In this document: positions 36,507 to 46,942 of the stretch, piece after piece
Numbering within the stretch: the first letter of the stretch is position 1
Layout: each line of letters begins with the position of its first letter
From: Tragulus kanchil
Taxonomy: Eukaryota > Chordata > Mammalia > Artiodactyla > Tragulidae
Assembly (NCBI GenBank): GCA_022376925.1
Contig: JAIOJX010000025.1
Coordinates: 93,647,608 to 93,711,607, forward strand
Direction of reading: 5' to 3'
DNA length: 64,000 nucleotides
Position numbers and translations under genes: made by a program
Notes under the pieces: generated by a model
Seen by the model: only the letters and a program-made list of their open reading frames with translations
What the model was told of the DNA's origin: nothing
Databases searched by the model: none

Positions 36507-37014
36507 TTAAGGAGAGGATCATGGACTTAGAAGATGATGAAACTCTTACCAGATCTATGACTTTACCAGGTTACTTCTTAACATTCTGATCTTTGTTTCC
36601 TGGAGGTAGTGTTTCCCTTTTTAGATTGTAAGAGCTACATGAACCTGTGCTTATAATATTGACATTTTAGTTAGTTGCATTCATTCTCAAAAGGCTGTAT
36701 TTCCCATAATCTGCTCTCCCTGACCTCAAATAACTTTTTGTCCTTTTTCCCGTGTTTTCAGTGTTCAGAGTTACAGATCTATACATTTATATAGGACACA
36801 TGCATTATATATATAAAAAAATCCTTTCACTTAGTTATGTTAAACCATATTAAAATTTATCTTTTACTTCCTTGGGGAAAATTTTTCTGTTAAAAGGAAG
36901 AAACAAATTTTACTGTGGTGACAACTTTAATTAACTGTAAGTTGCATTTCTTCTTTATAATATGTTACAGTCTTGACATTCTTTAAGTTGGGATTACCTG
37001 AAACATTGATATTT
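36507..37014. other. FAM13A intron 1, nothing recognised
   Basis: AT-rich spacer before the exon 2 block. Confidence 0.5.
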
Positions 37015-37600
37015 CAGCGATTGTAGTGTTTCGAACATCAAAGAGAATTGAATTGATTTTATGTGGCAAAATATCACTGAGAAAGTCAGATTTAATCAAA
37101 TCAGAGAAATAAATGATCATTCTACATGTTTATATATTCTAATTCTTCCAGTTAAAGCTACCTTAAGATGACATCTAGGTAAATTTTCATCTTCAGTAAT
37201 ATCTTACTATTTCAGAATCTGCATGGAATTTCAGTGTTCTGACAAATGTTTTATTTTCCTGTTAGCCAGGTACTTGTGAGTCACACCCCTGGTTACTGTA
37301 GTAATGGATCTTAGATACGGCAGTGTATTGCTCCCTCTCTTAGCTACGGTTAAATTGTGGCTTTAGGTTTCTCATTATCTTTCACTCCTTTTAATCATTA
37401 TATCAGTGTGCGCCATTCCTAACACTGAGCAGCATGTGAGAGACGTTAGGGATTTAGGTTTGAGTTGACATAAAAATAAGTGAAGCCCACTTCCCTACAG
37501 CCTCCAACGCTTACCCTTTTGCTCAGGTGATTGTCTAGTAACCATGCAGCCTCCTGTGGTAAATGTAACTGACTGCTCTTTTTTCTCACGCTATTTTAAG

Positions 37601-37790
37601 CAAAGTAAAACAGCGGTTCGGCTGAAAGAAGACATGAAAAAGATAGTGGCAGTGCCACTACAGGATCAGAGGAATCCCACCTACACGAAGTTGTTTGGCG
37701 TGAGTCTCCAGGACCTTCACCAGCAGGGGCTGACTGAGAACGGCGTTCCAGCTATTGTGGGGAGCCTAGTGGAGTACCTGACCATGCACG
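37601..37790 (+). CDS. FAM13A: FAM13A coding exon 2, copy 1 (residues 10-73)
   Basis: 190-nt exon after a pyrimidine-rich tract and AG at 37599-37600, ending CACG before GTGAGT at 37791. It encodes residues 10-72 and the first base of Gly73: a basic helix-like stretch (VRLKEDMKKIVAVPL) and then the beginning of the RhoGAP fold (KLFGVSLQDL, GLTENGVPAIVGSLVEYL). Both segments are FAM13A-specific. Compared with human, several positions differ, for example QDQRNP after the VPL and GSLVEYLTMH near the end. An upstream ATG at 37544 is in frame with the exon, but the 57 bases between contain the acceptor and polypyrimidine tract, so this is probably intron read-through. The stop at 37844 lies in the following intron. 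Confidence 0.93.
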
Positions 37791-38731
37791 GTGAGTCGGG
37801 TCCTGTGGCAGCTCTGCTGTTTTTACTGAAGAATGTTTCGGTGTGAATGACTTCATCGTGCATTATTAAAATAGTTCCTAAAACACCTCAATCAGAATAT
37901 CGAATTACCACATAATGCCCTCAACCCTTATAAAAAGATGTTAAGAGCATGAGGACTGTTTAACATTATTTTGAAAATACTTAATTCAACCTACCATGGA
38001 GCAATCACTTTAATTGTCAAAGTTTCTACTTTGGAATGATTCCTAGTGTTAAGTGCTAAAATACACTGTTTTAATATTAATGCTGCATTCTCTTGATTCA
38101 TTAAACTCCCACTGATAACTGAATGACATTGATTTTATTGGGTTGGCAGCGATTGTAGTGTTTGAACATCAAAGAGAATTGAATTGATTTTATGTGGCAA
38201 AATATCACTGAGAAAGTCAGATTTAATCAAATCAGAGAAATAAATGATCATTCTACATGTTTATATATTCTAATTCTTCCAGTTAAAGCTACCTTAAGAT
38301 GACATCTAGGTAAATTTTCATCTTCAGTAATATCTTACTATTTCAGAATCTGCATGGAATTTCAGTGTTCTGACAAATGTTTTATTTTCCTGTTAGCCAG
38401 GTACTTGTGAGTCACACCCCTGGTTACTGTAGTAATGGATCTTAGATACGGCAGTGTATTGCTCCCTCTCTTAGCTACGGTTAAATTGTGGCTTTAGGTT
38501 TCTCATTATCTTTCACTCCTTTTAATCATTATATCAGTGTGCGCCATTCCTAACACTGAGCAGCATGTGAGAGACGTTAGGGATTTAGGTTTGAGTTGAC
38601 ATAAAAATAAGTGAAGCCCACTTCCCTACAGCCTCCAACGCTTACCCTTTTGCTCAGGTGATTGTCTAGTAACCATGCAGCCTCCTGTGGTAAATGTAAC
38701 TGACTGCTCTTTTTTCTCACGCTATTTTAAG

Positions 38732-38921
38732 CAAAGTAAAACAGCGGTTCGGCTGAAAGAAGACATGAAAAAGATAGTGGCAGTGCCACTACAGGATCAG
38801 AGGAATCCCACCTACACGAAGTTGTTTGGCGTGAGTCTCCAGGACCTTCACCAGCAGGGGCTGACTGAGAACGGCGTTCCAGCTATTGTGGGGAGCCTAG
38901 TGGAGTACCTGACCATGCACG
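38732..38921 (+). CDS. FAM13A: FAM13A coding exon 2, copy 2 (duplicate)
   Basis: All 190 bases, acceptor and donor match the copy at 37601, 1131 bases away. If both copies were spliced, the phases would be wrong: exon 2 ends in phase 1 but starts in phase 0, so tandem inclusion would shift the frame. That argues against a functional exon duplication and fits an assembly duplicate (duplication L). Confidence 0.82.
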
Positions 38922-39751
38922 GTGAGTCGGGTCCTGTGGCAGCTCTGCTGTTTTTACTGAAGAATGTTTCGGTGTGAATGACTTCATCGTGCATTATTAA
39001 AATAGTTCCTAAAACACCTCAATCAGAATATCGAATTACCACATAATGCCCTCAACCCTTATAAAAAGATGTTAAGAGCATGAGGACTGTTTAACATTAT
39101 TTTGAAAATACTTAATTCAACCTACCATGGAGCAATCACTTTAATTGTCAAAGTTTCTACTTTGGAATGATTCCTAGTGTTAAGTGCTAAAATACACTGT
39201 TTTAATATTAATGCTGCATTCTCTTGATTCATTAAACTCCCACTGAGAGTCAGTACCTCTTAATGCAACAGAATACTTTGAGTATCTCTTTCATGAACTT
39301 ATTGAATACCTTGATTGCCTTCAAAGCTCAGTGGAAATACCAAAAGAAAGTATGATATATAACCTACTATGGTGTCAGGAGGTGGCATTAAGTTTTGGAA
39401 TGGTGAAATTGTGTGAAATAACTGCAGAGTGCCTCAGAACTTGCATAATAAAAAGAAAATCATCTCTCTCTTTGTTAGTGAGAGTTAGTAATGTTTTACA
39501 GCTTTTTAAATTATTTTATTTAAAATAAAACTTCAACATCTAGTTGGTTTGAGAGAATGTGCTGCTTATCAAACGAGGACCTCATGGTGGGAGAAGTCCA
39601 AACTATATAATAGATATCAGTAAACTTTTAAGAGATTGGCAAAGAAGCTGTTCTGAGGGAAAAGCTTGGAATTTTCATTTTCTATGCTAAAACAACATTT
39701 CAGTACCAAAACAAGAGTCCTTGCAGAGTAAAACATAAAACTTGGGGGCAG

Positions 39752-39949
39752 GGCTTCTCTGGTGGTCCAGTGGGTAGACAGTCCACGTTGCAGTGCAAGG
39801 GACACCGGTTCAATCCCTGACCCGGGAAGATCCCATGTGCTGCAGAGCACCTGGACCGGTGTGTTCAATTGCGAGCCAGCACTCTGGAGCACATGCGCCC
39901 AGAGCCAGAGCTCTGCAACAAGAGAGGCCACTGCAATGGGAGGCCCACA
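39752..39949 (+). mobile_element. CHR-type SINE, 3'-truncated at a duplication joint
   Basis: Head GGCTTCTCTGGTGGTCCAGT to GGAGGCCCACA with no tail or right-hand target-site duplication. The complete form is at 40842. Confidence 0.86.
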
Positions 39950-39956
39950 AAAAAGT

Positions 39957-40011
39957 GAGAACGGCGTTCCAGCTATTGTGGGGAGCCTAGTGGAGTACCT
40001 GACCATGCACG
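39957..40011 (+). pseudogene. 55-bp 3' fragment of FAM13A exon 2 joined to a truncated SINE
   Basis: Third, partial copy of exon 2, covering only the part from GAGAACGGCG to CACG plus the normal GTGAGT donor. It has no splice acceptor of its own: the base before it is the end of a CHR-type SINE cut off in the middle (39752-39949), with a few A residues at the joint. A false reading frame from 39762 runs through the SINE into this fragment. It marks the start of the second copy of duplication M and is most likely an assembly joint rather than a real truncated exon. Confidence 0.85.
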
Positions 40012-40841
40012 GTGAGTCGGGTCCTGTGGCAGCTCTGCTGTTTTTACTGAAGAATGTTTCGGTGTGAATGACTTCATCGTGCATTATTAAAATAGTTCCT
40101 AAAACACCTCAATCAGAATATCGAATTACCACATAATGCCCTCAACCCTTATAAAAAGATGTTAAGAGCATGAGGACTGTTTAACATTATTTTGAAAATA
40201 CTTAATTCAACCTACCATGGAGCAATCACTTTAATTGTCAAAGTTTCTACTTTGGAATGATTCCTAGTGTTAAGTGCTAAAATACACTGTTTTAATATTA
40301 ATGCTGCATTCTCTTGATTCATTAAACTCCCACTGAGAGTCAGTACCTCTTAATGCAACAGAATACTTTGAGTATCTCTTTCATGAACTTATTGAATACC
40401 TTGATTGCCTTCAAAGCTCAGTGGAAATACCAAAAGAAAGTATGATATATAACCTACTATGGTGTCAGGAGGTGGCATTAAGTTTTGGAATGGTGAAATT
40501 GTGTGAAATAACTGCAGAGTGCCTCAGAACTTGCATAATAAAAAGAAAATCATCTCTCTCTTTGTTAGTGAGAGTTAGTAATGTTTTACAGCTTTTTAAA
40601 TTATTTTATTTAAAATAAAACTTCAACATCTAGTTGGTTTGAGAGAATGTGCTGCTTATCAAACGAGGACCTCATGGTGGGAGAAGTCCAAACTATATAA
40701 TAGATATCAGTAAACTTTTAAGAGATTGGCAAAGAAGCTGTTCTGAGGGAAAAGCTTGGAATTTTCATTTTCTATGCTAAAACAACATTTCAGTACCAAA
40801 ACAAGAGTCCTTGCAGAGTAAAACATAAAACTTGGGGGCAG

Positions 40842-41121
40842 GGCTTCTCTGGTGGTCCAGTGGGTAGACAGTCCACGTTGCAGTGCAAGGGACACCGGTT
40901 CAATCCCTGACCCGGGAAGATCCCATGTGCTGCAGAGCACCTGGACCGGTGTGTTCAATTGCGAGCCAGCACTCTGGAGCACATGCGCCCAGAGCCAGAG
41001 CTCTGCAACAAGAGAGGCCACTGCAATGGGAGGCCCACACAGTCCAAAGACTAAAGATGGGTGAAAATAAACAAATACAAAACTAATAAAAGAGGCCAAA
41101 TTTAAAAAAAAAAAAGAAAAA
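40842..41121 (+). mobile_element. CHR-type SINE, complete, with target-site duplication
   Basis: Full element ending in an A-rich tail. TTGGGGGCA flanks it at 40832-40840 and 41124-41132. The 3' half (from CCCAGAGCC) appears again at 42054-42190 as the start of the second copy of duplication N. Confidence 0.9.
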
Positions 41122-43126
41122 ATTTGGGGGCATTTTTAAAGAAATTCTGTCCTTTGCACAGTTTGAGTATGAATTCAGTCACCTGAATCCTGGTGTGATT
41201 CTGAGTCAACTCCCCCTGCTGGAGAGGAGGCTGCAGGGGAAGGCCTGAGAAGGCTGGTTCCACCTTTCCTCTGTAGGAAACTGAATATGCTGTGACAGGG
41301 ACTGGATGGCAGACAATTCGGGCTTCAGAAGGTTGTCAGGTGCTCTATGTTCATTGAAAAAGACAGCCATTTGCTCAGGTTCCGTGGTATGCAGATGACA
41401 CAGTGTTTTTGTTTTGAAAACTGGAGAGCCAGGTTTGCATTCTCACCTCACAGGTGTTACTGTTTGAGGAGGAAGATCACAGGAGGGTGAGTTATTAGGA
41501 GGACAGCTCTGGGTTTGTTCAAACACTTGAAGCAGGTTAACACAAAGGTGTTACATTCTGCCTGGCAGGAAGCCGGGCCCTTGGCCTTCAAGGTCCTGAA
41601 GCCAGGTGTTACAGAGTTAGAGCTTTGATAGGACTCAGTCACACACTCACTATTGAGTAAAACTGTATCCTCTGACTTGGATACAAGCCAATCACCTGAT
41701 CATTCATTTAATATCTTAAATAGGATTGTTTGGGATTACTCATTTGGATGCCAAAGTGTGATCACATAAATAATATTTTTATTTTGGTGTCATTGGTATT
41801 CTGACTTTTTACCCAACGATGATTAAATAATAGCCTTTTGAGATTGCTCTTATGTAAAATCAGGCTTCCCAGGTGACTCAGCCCATAAAAGAATCTGCCT
41901 GTAGTGTGAGAGAACTGGATTTGATCCCTGGGTCAGGAAGATCCCCTGAAGAAGGGAATGGCTGCCCACTCCAGTATTCTTGCCTGGTGAAGCCCATGGA
42001 CAGAGGAAGTTGGAGGGCTACAGCCCATGTGGCAAAAGCGTTGGACATGACTTCCCAGAGCCAGAGCTCTGCAACAAGAGAGGCCACTGCAATGGGAGGC
42101 CCACACAGTCCAAAGACTAAAGATGGGTGAAAATAAACAAATACAAAACTAATAAAAGAGGCCAAATTTAAAAAAAAAAAAGAAAGAAAAAATTTGGGGG
42201 CATTTTTAAAGAAATTCTGTCCTTTGCACAGTTTGAGTATGAATTCAGTCACCTGAATCCTGGTGTGATTCTGAGTCAACTCCCCCTGCTGGAGAGGAGG
42301 CTGCAGGGGAAGGCCTGAGAAGGCTGGTTCCACCTTTCCTCTGTAGGAAACTGAATATGCTGTGACAGGGACTGGATGGCAGACAATTCGGGCTTCAGAA
42401 GGTTGTCAGGTGCTCTATGTTCATTGAAAAAGACAGCCATTTGCTCAGGTTCCGTGGTATGCAGATGACACAGTGTTTTTGTTTTGAAAACTGGAGAGCC
42501 AGGTTTGCATTCTCACCTCACAGGTGTTACTGTTTGAGGAGGAAGATCACAGGAGGGTGAGTTATTAGGAGGACAGCTCTGGGTTTGTTCAAACACTTGA
42601 AGCAGGTTAACACAAAGGTGTTACATTCTGCCTGGCAGGAAGCCGGGCCCTTGGCCTTCAAGGTCCTGAAGCCAGGTGTTACAGAGTTAGAGCTTTGATA
42701 GGACTCAGTCACACACTCACTATTGAGTAAAACTGTATCCTCTGACTTGGATACAAGCCAATCACCTGATCATTCATTTAATATCTTAAATAGGATTGTT
42801 TGGGATTACTCATTTGGATGCCAAAGTGTGATCACATAAATAATATTTTTATTTTGGTGTCATTGGTATTCTGACTTTTTACCCAACGATGATTAAATAA
42901 TAGCCTTTTGAGATTGCTCTTATGTAAAATCAGGCTTCCCAGGTGACTCAGCCCATAAAAGAATCTGCCTGTAGTGTGAGAGAACTGGATTTGATCCCTG
43001 GGTCAGGAAGATCCCCTGAAGAAGGGAATGGCTGCCCACTCCAGTATTCTTGCCTGGTGAAGCCCATGGACAGAGGAAGTTGGAGGGCTACAGCCCATGT
43101 GGCCGCAAAAGCGTTGGACATGACTT
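40988..43126. repeat. Duplication N: 40988-42053 repeated at 42054-43126
   Basis: Copies directly adjacent. Offset 1066 rising to 1073 through an extra six bases in the A-rich tail and a CG present only in the second copy (GTGGCCGCAAAAG versus GTGGCAAAAG). The joint fuses two different SINEs. Confidence 0.96.
41863..42053 (+). mobile_element. Bov-tA SINE, 3'-truncated, copy 1 of 3
   Basis: GGCTTCCCAGGTGACTCAGC head, GGATTTGATCCCTGGGTCAG B-box and BovA core ending abruptly at GACATGACTT, where a CHR SINE 3' half begins. Confidence 0.86.
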
Positions 43127-43149
43127 AGTGACCAAACAACAAAAACAGC
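42933..43149 (+). mobile_element. Bov-tA SINE, complete, copy 2 of 3
   Basis: Same element with its normal AGTGACCAAACAACAAAAAC tail. Confidence 0.88.
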
Positions 43150-43429
43150 AGTGGAATTTGAGGGAAAGATACTTGAGTTAGTTTCGTTCAACCGTTTCGT
43201 AGTGTAAGTCACCAAGTGTTTATTGTGCGGCTGTGAGACAGTAGGCACTCTGTCAGATACAGGATTAGGGATGATTGGTTGTATAATTAACCATATTTAG
43301 ATGTTGTGGTCATACTTTGTTGTGTAATGTAAATGTAGATATCTAACAGCCTGCCATGAAGGAAACCTTTCATAAAGGAATTTTAGAACAGAAAGCATTT
43401 ATCAAGCACACTATTAATACTTTTTAAAT

Positions 43430-43668
43430 AGACTTTGCTTTGGCCACGTGATGCGAAGAGCCAACTGATTGGAAGTGATCCTGATGCTGGGAAAGATTGA
43501 GGGCTAGAAGAGAAGAGGGCAACAGAGGATGAGATGGTTGAATGGCATCAGCGACTCAATGGACATGAGTTTGAGCAATCTCTGGGAGCTGGTGAAGGAT
43601 AGGGAAGCCTGGCATGCTGTAGTCCATGGGGTCGCAACGAATCAGACACATCTGAGCAGCTGAATGAA
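43430..43668 (+). mobile_element. BovB 3' end / ART2A, copy 1
   Basis: GGCCACGTGATGCGAAGAGC, GATCCTGATGCTGGGAAAGA, ATGGCATCAGCGACTCAATG and CATGGGGTCGCAACGAATCA are the sense BovB/ART2A 3' region. Repeated at 44515-44753. Confidence 0.92.
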
Positions 43669-44017
43669 AAACATAGACTTTGTGTTTTTTCCTTTAAAAA
43701 ACACCCCAAAATAAAATATGCATGTATTTTTCCATTCAAAGGAAAATCTTAAAAGTTATAAGGCATATCATCTTTATCCTTTTTTAAAGTAACCTTCTTG
43801 ACCGGTGTTACTTGGAAAAGTGTCAGAATATGCTTCTACTGTCATGACTGTCTGGGCCAGTGTGCCATCTTAATTTAGGATTGTTTGGGATTACTCATTT
43901 GGATGCCAAAGTGTGATCACATAAATAATATTTTTATTTTGGTGTCATTGGTATTCTGACTTTTTACCCAACGATGATTAAATAATAGCCTTTTGAGATT
44001 GCTCTTATGTAAAATCA

Positions 44018-44234
44018 GGCTTCCCAGGTGACTCAGCCCATAAAAGAATCTGCCTGTAGTGTGAGAGAACTGGATTTGATCCCTGGGTCAGGAAGATCCC
44101 CTGAAGAAGGGAATGGCTGCCCACTCCAGTATTCTTGCCTGGTGAAGCCCATGGACAGAGGAAGTTGGAGGGCTACAGCCCATGTGGCCGCAAAAGCGTT
44201 GGACATGACTTAGTGACCAAACAACAAAAACAGC
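44018..44234 (+). mobile_element. Bov-tA SINE, complete, copy 3 of 3
   Basis: Third copy, produced because duplications N and O overlap. Confidence 0.88.
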
Positions 44235-44514
44235 AGTGGAATTTGAGGGAAAGATACTTGAGTTAGTTTCGTTCAACCGTTTCGTAGTGTAAGTCACCAA
44301 GTGTTTATTGTGCGGCTGTGAGACAGTAGGCACTCTGTCAGATACAGGATTAGGGATGATTGGTTGTATAATTAACCATATTTAGATGTTGTGGTCATAC
44401 TTTGTTGTGTAATGTAAATGTAGATATCTAACAGCCTGCCATGAAGGAAACCTTTCATAAAGGAATTTTAGAACAGAAAGCATTTATCAAGCACACTATT
44501 AATACTTTTTAAAT

Positions 44515-44753
44515 AGACTTTGCTTTGGCCACGTGATGCGAAGAGCCAACTGATTGGAAGTGATCCTGATGCTGGGAAAGATTGAGGGCTAGAAGAGAAG
44601 AGGGCAACAGAGGATGAGATGGTTGAATGGCATCAGCGACTCAATGGACATGAGTTTGAGCAATCTCTGGGAGCTGGTGAAGGATAGGGAAGCCTGGCAT
44701 GCTGTAGTCCATGGGGTCGCAACGAATCAGACACATCTGAGCAGCTGAATGAA
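44515..44753 (+). mobile_element. BovB 3' end / ART2A, copy 2 (duplicate)
   Basis: Same element as at 43430, copied by duplication O. Confidence 0.92.
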
Positions 44754-45018
44754 AAACATAGACTTTGTGTTTTTTCCTTTAAAAAACACCCCAAAATAAA
44801 ATATGCATGTATTTTTCCATTCAAAGGAAAATCTTAAAAGTTATAAGGCATATCATCTTTATCCTTTTTTAAAGTAACCTTCTTGACCGTGTTACTGGAT
44901 CGCTTCTACTTTAACATGAAGATGCTGTGGGATATTCAAATAGTGTAGGATTCTCCCCTTACCACCAGGTGTCAGAATATGCTTACTTACTGTCATGACT
45001 GTCTGGGCCAGTGTGCCA

Positions 45019-45985
45019 ATAAGAAAAATTCTGACTCCAGGCATTTTTAGTTTCTGTTGATGCATTCCTATACCTATATTCGTCCGCGTTTGAAATGACT
45101 ATTTCAGTTGTAGCGGTCAGTGTTGTATTTTTTGGCATTACTAAACCATTGAGTTGATGTTTCATGAGGACTAACCTACATCTCATGAAATCAAATATGA
45201 CAGAAACTCAAATGTGTAAGAGTGACTCCATAAAGCTTTTGAAACATCTCCTCCCTCTGGTCATTTCTGTTGTGATCATTTCCTACGAATTTAGACTAGA
45301 AAAGATCAGAGATTATATAGTATGGTAAGCCTCATATGGGTATTGTATATATTATAAGGGACTTGGAAAAAACTATGGATTCTTTTTGCCTGAGTATCCA
45401 TGTCCTGAGTGAAAAATCACTAAGTATCCTAGTTGCTGTTGGGGTGAGAGAAGTTCCTTAGGGAAGAGAGTTGTACAAATAAGTGAAATCAGAGCAGAAA
45501 AAAATGGTTGAGAAGCATGACTTTGACTTCTATTTGTAGCTTCTGTTTCATCTGGTAAGGTCCAGTGGGATCAGGAATGTTTAAGACTAAAGCCAGTTCT
45601 TGGAGCTGGCTAGTTATTTTTTGAATAACTGAGTATATTTATTTGAGGGAAGGGTCAAAAAACCTTGTTGGAAGAGGGAATCTCAGGTCAAAACTATAAA
45701 AACACTGTGAATGCAGATCCATGGGGCATTTGCTGGGCCAAGAGCAGGCTCTGGGGAGCTGGGAAGATAGAATACTGTGCTATAAAGTTCTGTATCTTCA
45801 GAGTTTGGGCCTTGACCAGGAATGGGATTCTCTTTTATTGGGTGCTATCTGCTTGATGCAAGAATGTTTCCAAAGTTACTGAGGAAGTTTTGTAGAGGAA
45901 ACAGACCTTGAAAGCTTTAAAAATGGCTTAGCTGAAGTCTCCCAATCGTAAGTGATATTCTACAGTATTAAAGCTAATGGCCTGT
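45019..45985. other. FAM13A intron 2, nothing recognised
   Basis: Single-copy intron DNA with no clear repeat or exon. Confidence 0.5.
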
Positions 45986-46560
45986 CACATTAGTTATCTG
46001 TTGGTGCAAAACAGATGACCTCAAAACATAGTAGATTAAGACTGTTTCTTATCTCACAGTTCCTGTGGGTCGGGAATTCAGGCACAGCCTAGTTATGTCT
46101 TCTGTTTTAGGGTCTCTTTTAAGGTTGCAGTCACAGTGTTGGCTGAGGCTATCAGTCATATCAGGACTTGACTGGGGAAAGGTTCACTTCCAAGCTCATT
46201 CACGTGGTTGTTGGCAGGATCCAGTTCCTTGTGGGCTGTTGACCTGAGGGTCTGGGTTACTCACTGGCTGTTGTCCATAAACTACCCTCAGTTCCTTGCC
46301 ACGTGGGCCTTGTAAGGGAGCCCACAAAATAGCAGTTGATTCATCGTAGTGAGCAAGCAAGAACAGTCAGAGAACACAAGCAAGCAGACATCACAGTCTT
46401 GTATAACCTAATCTCAGAAGTGAGACTGGAATCCCATCACATTCTCTTGCTTAGAAACAAGTCACTAGGTCTAGACCACACTCAGCATGGGAGGGGATTC
46501 CACACGGTGTGGATACCGAGAGGTAAGGATCACTAGAGCCAGCTGAGAGGCTGCCTAGCT
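45986..46560 (+). mobile_element. MLT1 (ERVL-MaLR) LTR
   Basis: GTTATCTGTTGGTGCAAAAC, CTCACAGTTCCTGTGGGTCG, GGACTTGACTGGGGAAAGGT, CACGTGGTTGTTGGCAGGAT, CCACGTGGGCCTTGTAAGGG and GTCACTAGGTCTAGACCACA follow MLT1 order from 5' to 3'. Almost full length. Confidence 0.85.
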
Positions 46561-46639
46561 TACTAACTAGTGTCTCCTCTGGTGGCCTTGCCATACCGAT
46601 TGTAAAATATATATATATATATTGTTTAATTAATTAATT

Positions 46640-46933
46640 TATTTTGGCGGGAGTGGGGAGGGAGGGGGGTAGGCGGGCCACTTCCACTGGTCTTTCATTT
46701 GTCTAGTTTCGTCCATCTTTGTTCTTTGGCCCGTGTGGGCCTCCCATCGCGGTGGCCTCTGTTGTCGCAGAGCACCGGCTCTGGGCACATGCGCTCCAGA
46801 GCTCCGGCTCGGTAATTGGACACATCGGTCCAGCCGCTCCGCGGCACGTGGGATCTTCCCAGGCCAGGGATCGAACCGGCGCCCCTTGCACTGCAAGGCG
46901 GTGTCCTTACCCACTGGACCACCAGGGAAGCCC
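46640..46933 (-). mobile_element. CHR-type SINE with target-site duplication
   Basis: Minus-strand head GGCTTCCCTGGTGGTCCAGT to a tail near 46640; GTAAAATAT flanks at 46602-46610 and 46934-46942. GC-rich and less decayed than the other CHR-type copies, which produces several spurious frames on both strands. An (AT)n run lies at 46604-46622. Confidence 0.9.
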
Positions 46934-46942
46934 GTAAAATAT

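Larger units (their letters stand above)
37015..39246. repeat. Duplication L (exon 2 block): 37015-38115 repeated at 38147-39246
   Basis: Offset 1132, then 1131 after loss of one C (TTTCGAAC versus TTTGAAC). Carries all of FAM13A exon 2. A 31-base joint (38116-38146) matches neither flank. Confidence 0.97.
38866..41039. repeat. Duplication M: 38866-39949 repeated at 39956-41039
   Basis: Offset exactly 1090. Its first copy starts inside the second exon 2, giving the 55-bp exon fragment, and ends inside a SINE at GGAGGCCCACA. Confidence 0.97.
42791..45018. repeat. Duplication O: 42791-43867 repeated at 43876-45018
   Basis: Offset 1085 through the body. The right end of the first copy lacks about 66 bases (between GTTACTTGG and GTGTCAGAATATGC) and a few more near 43835, then matches GACTGTCTGGGCCAGTGTGC again before jumping back. 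A damaged right end is clearest here. Confidence 0.96.

Noticed and set aside
39617..40084. 155-residue minus-strand frame, the longest in the window
   Set aside because: It is the antisense of a CHR-type SINE joined to the exon 2 fragment at a duplication joint.
41878..42333. 151-residue minus-strand frame
   Set aside because: Antisense of two SINEs fused at the joint of duplication N.
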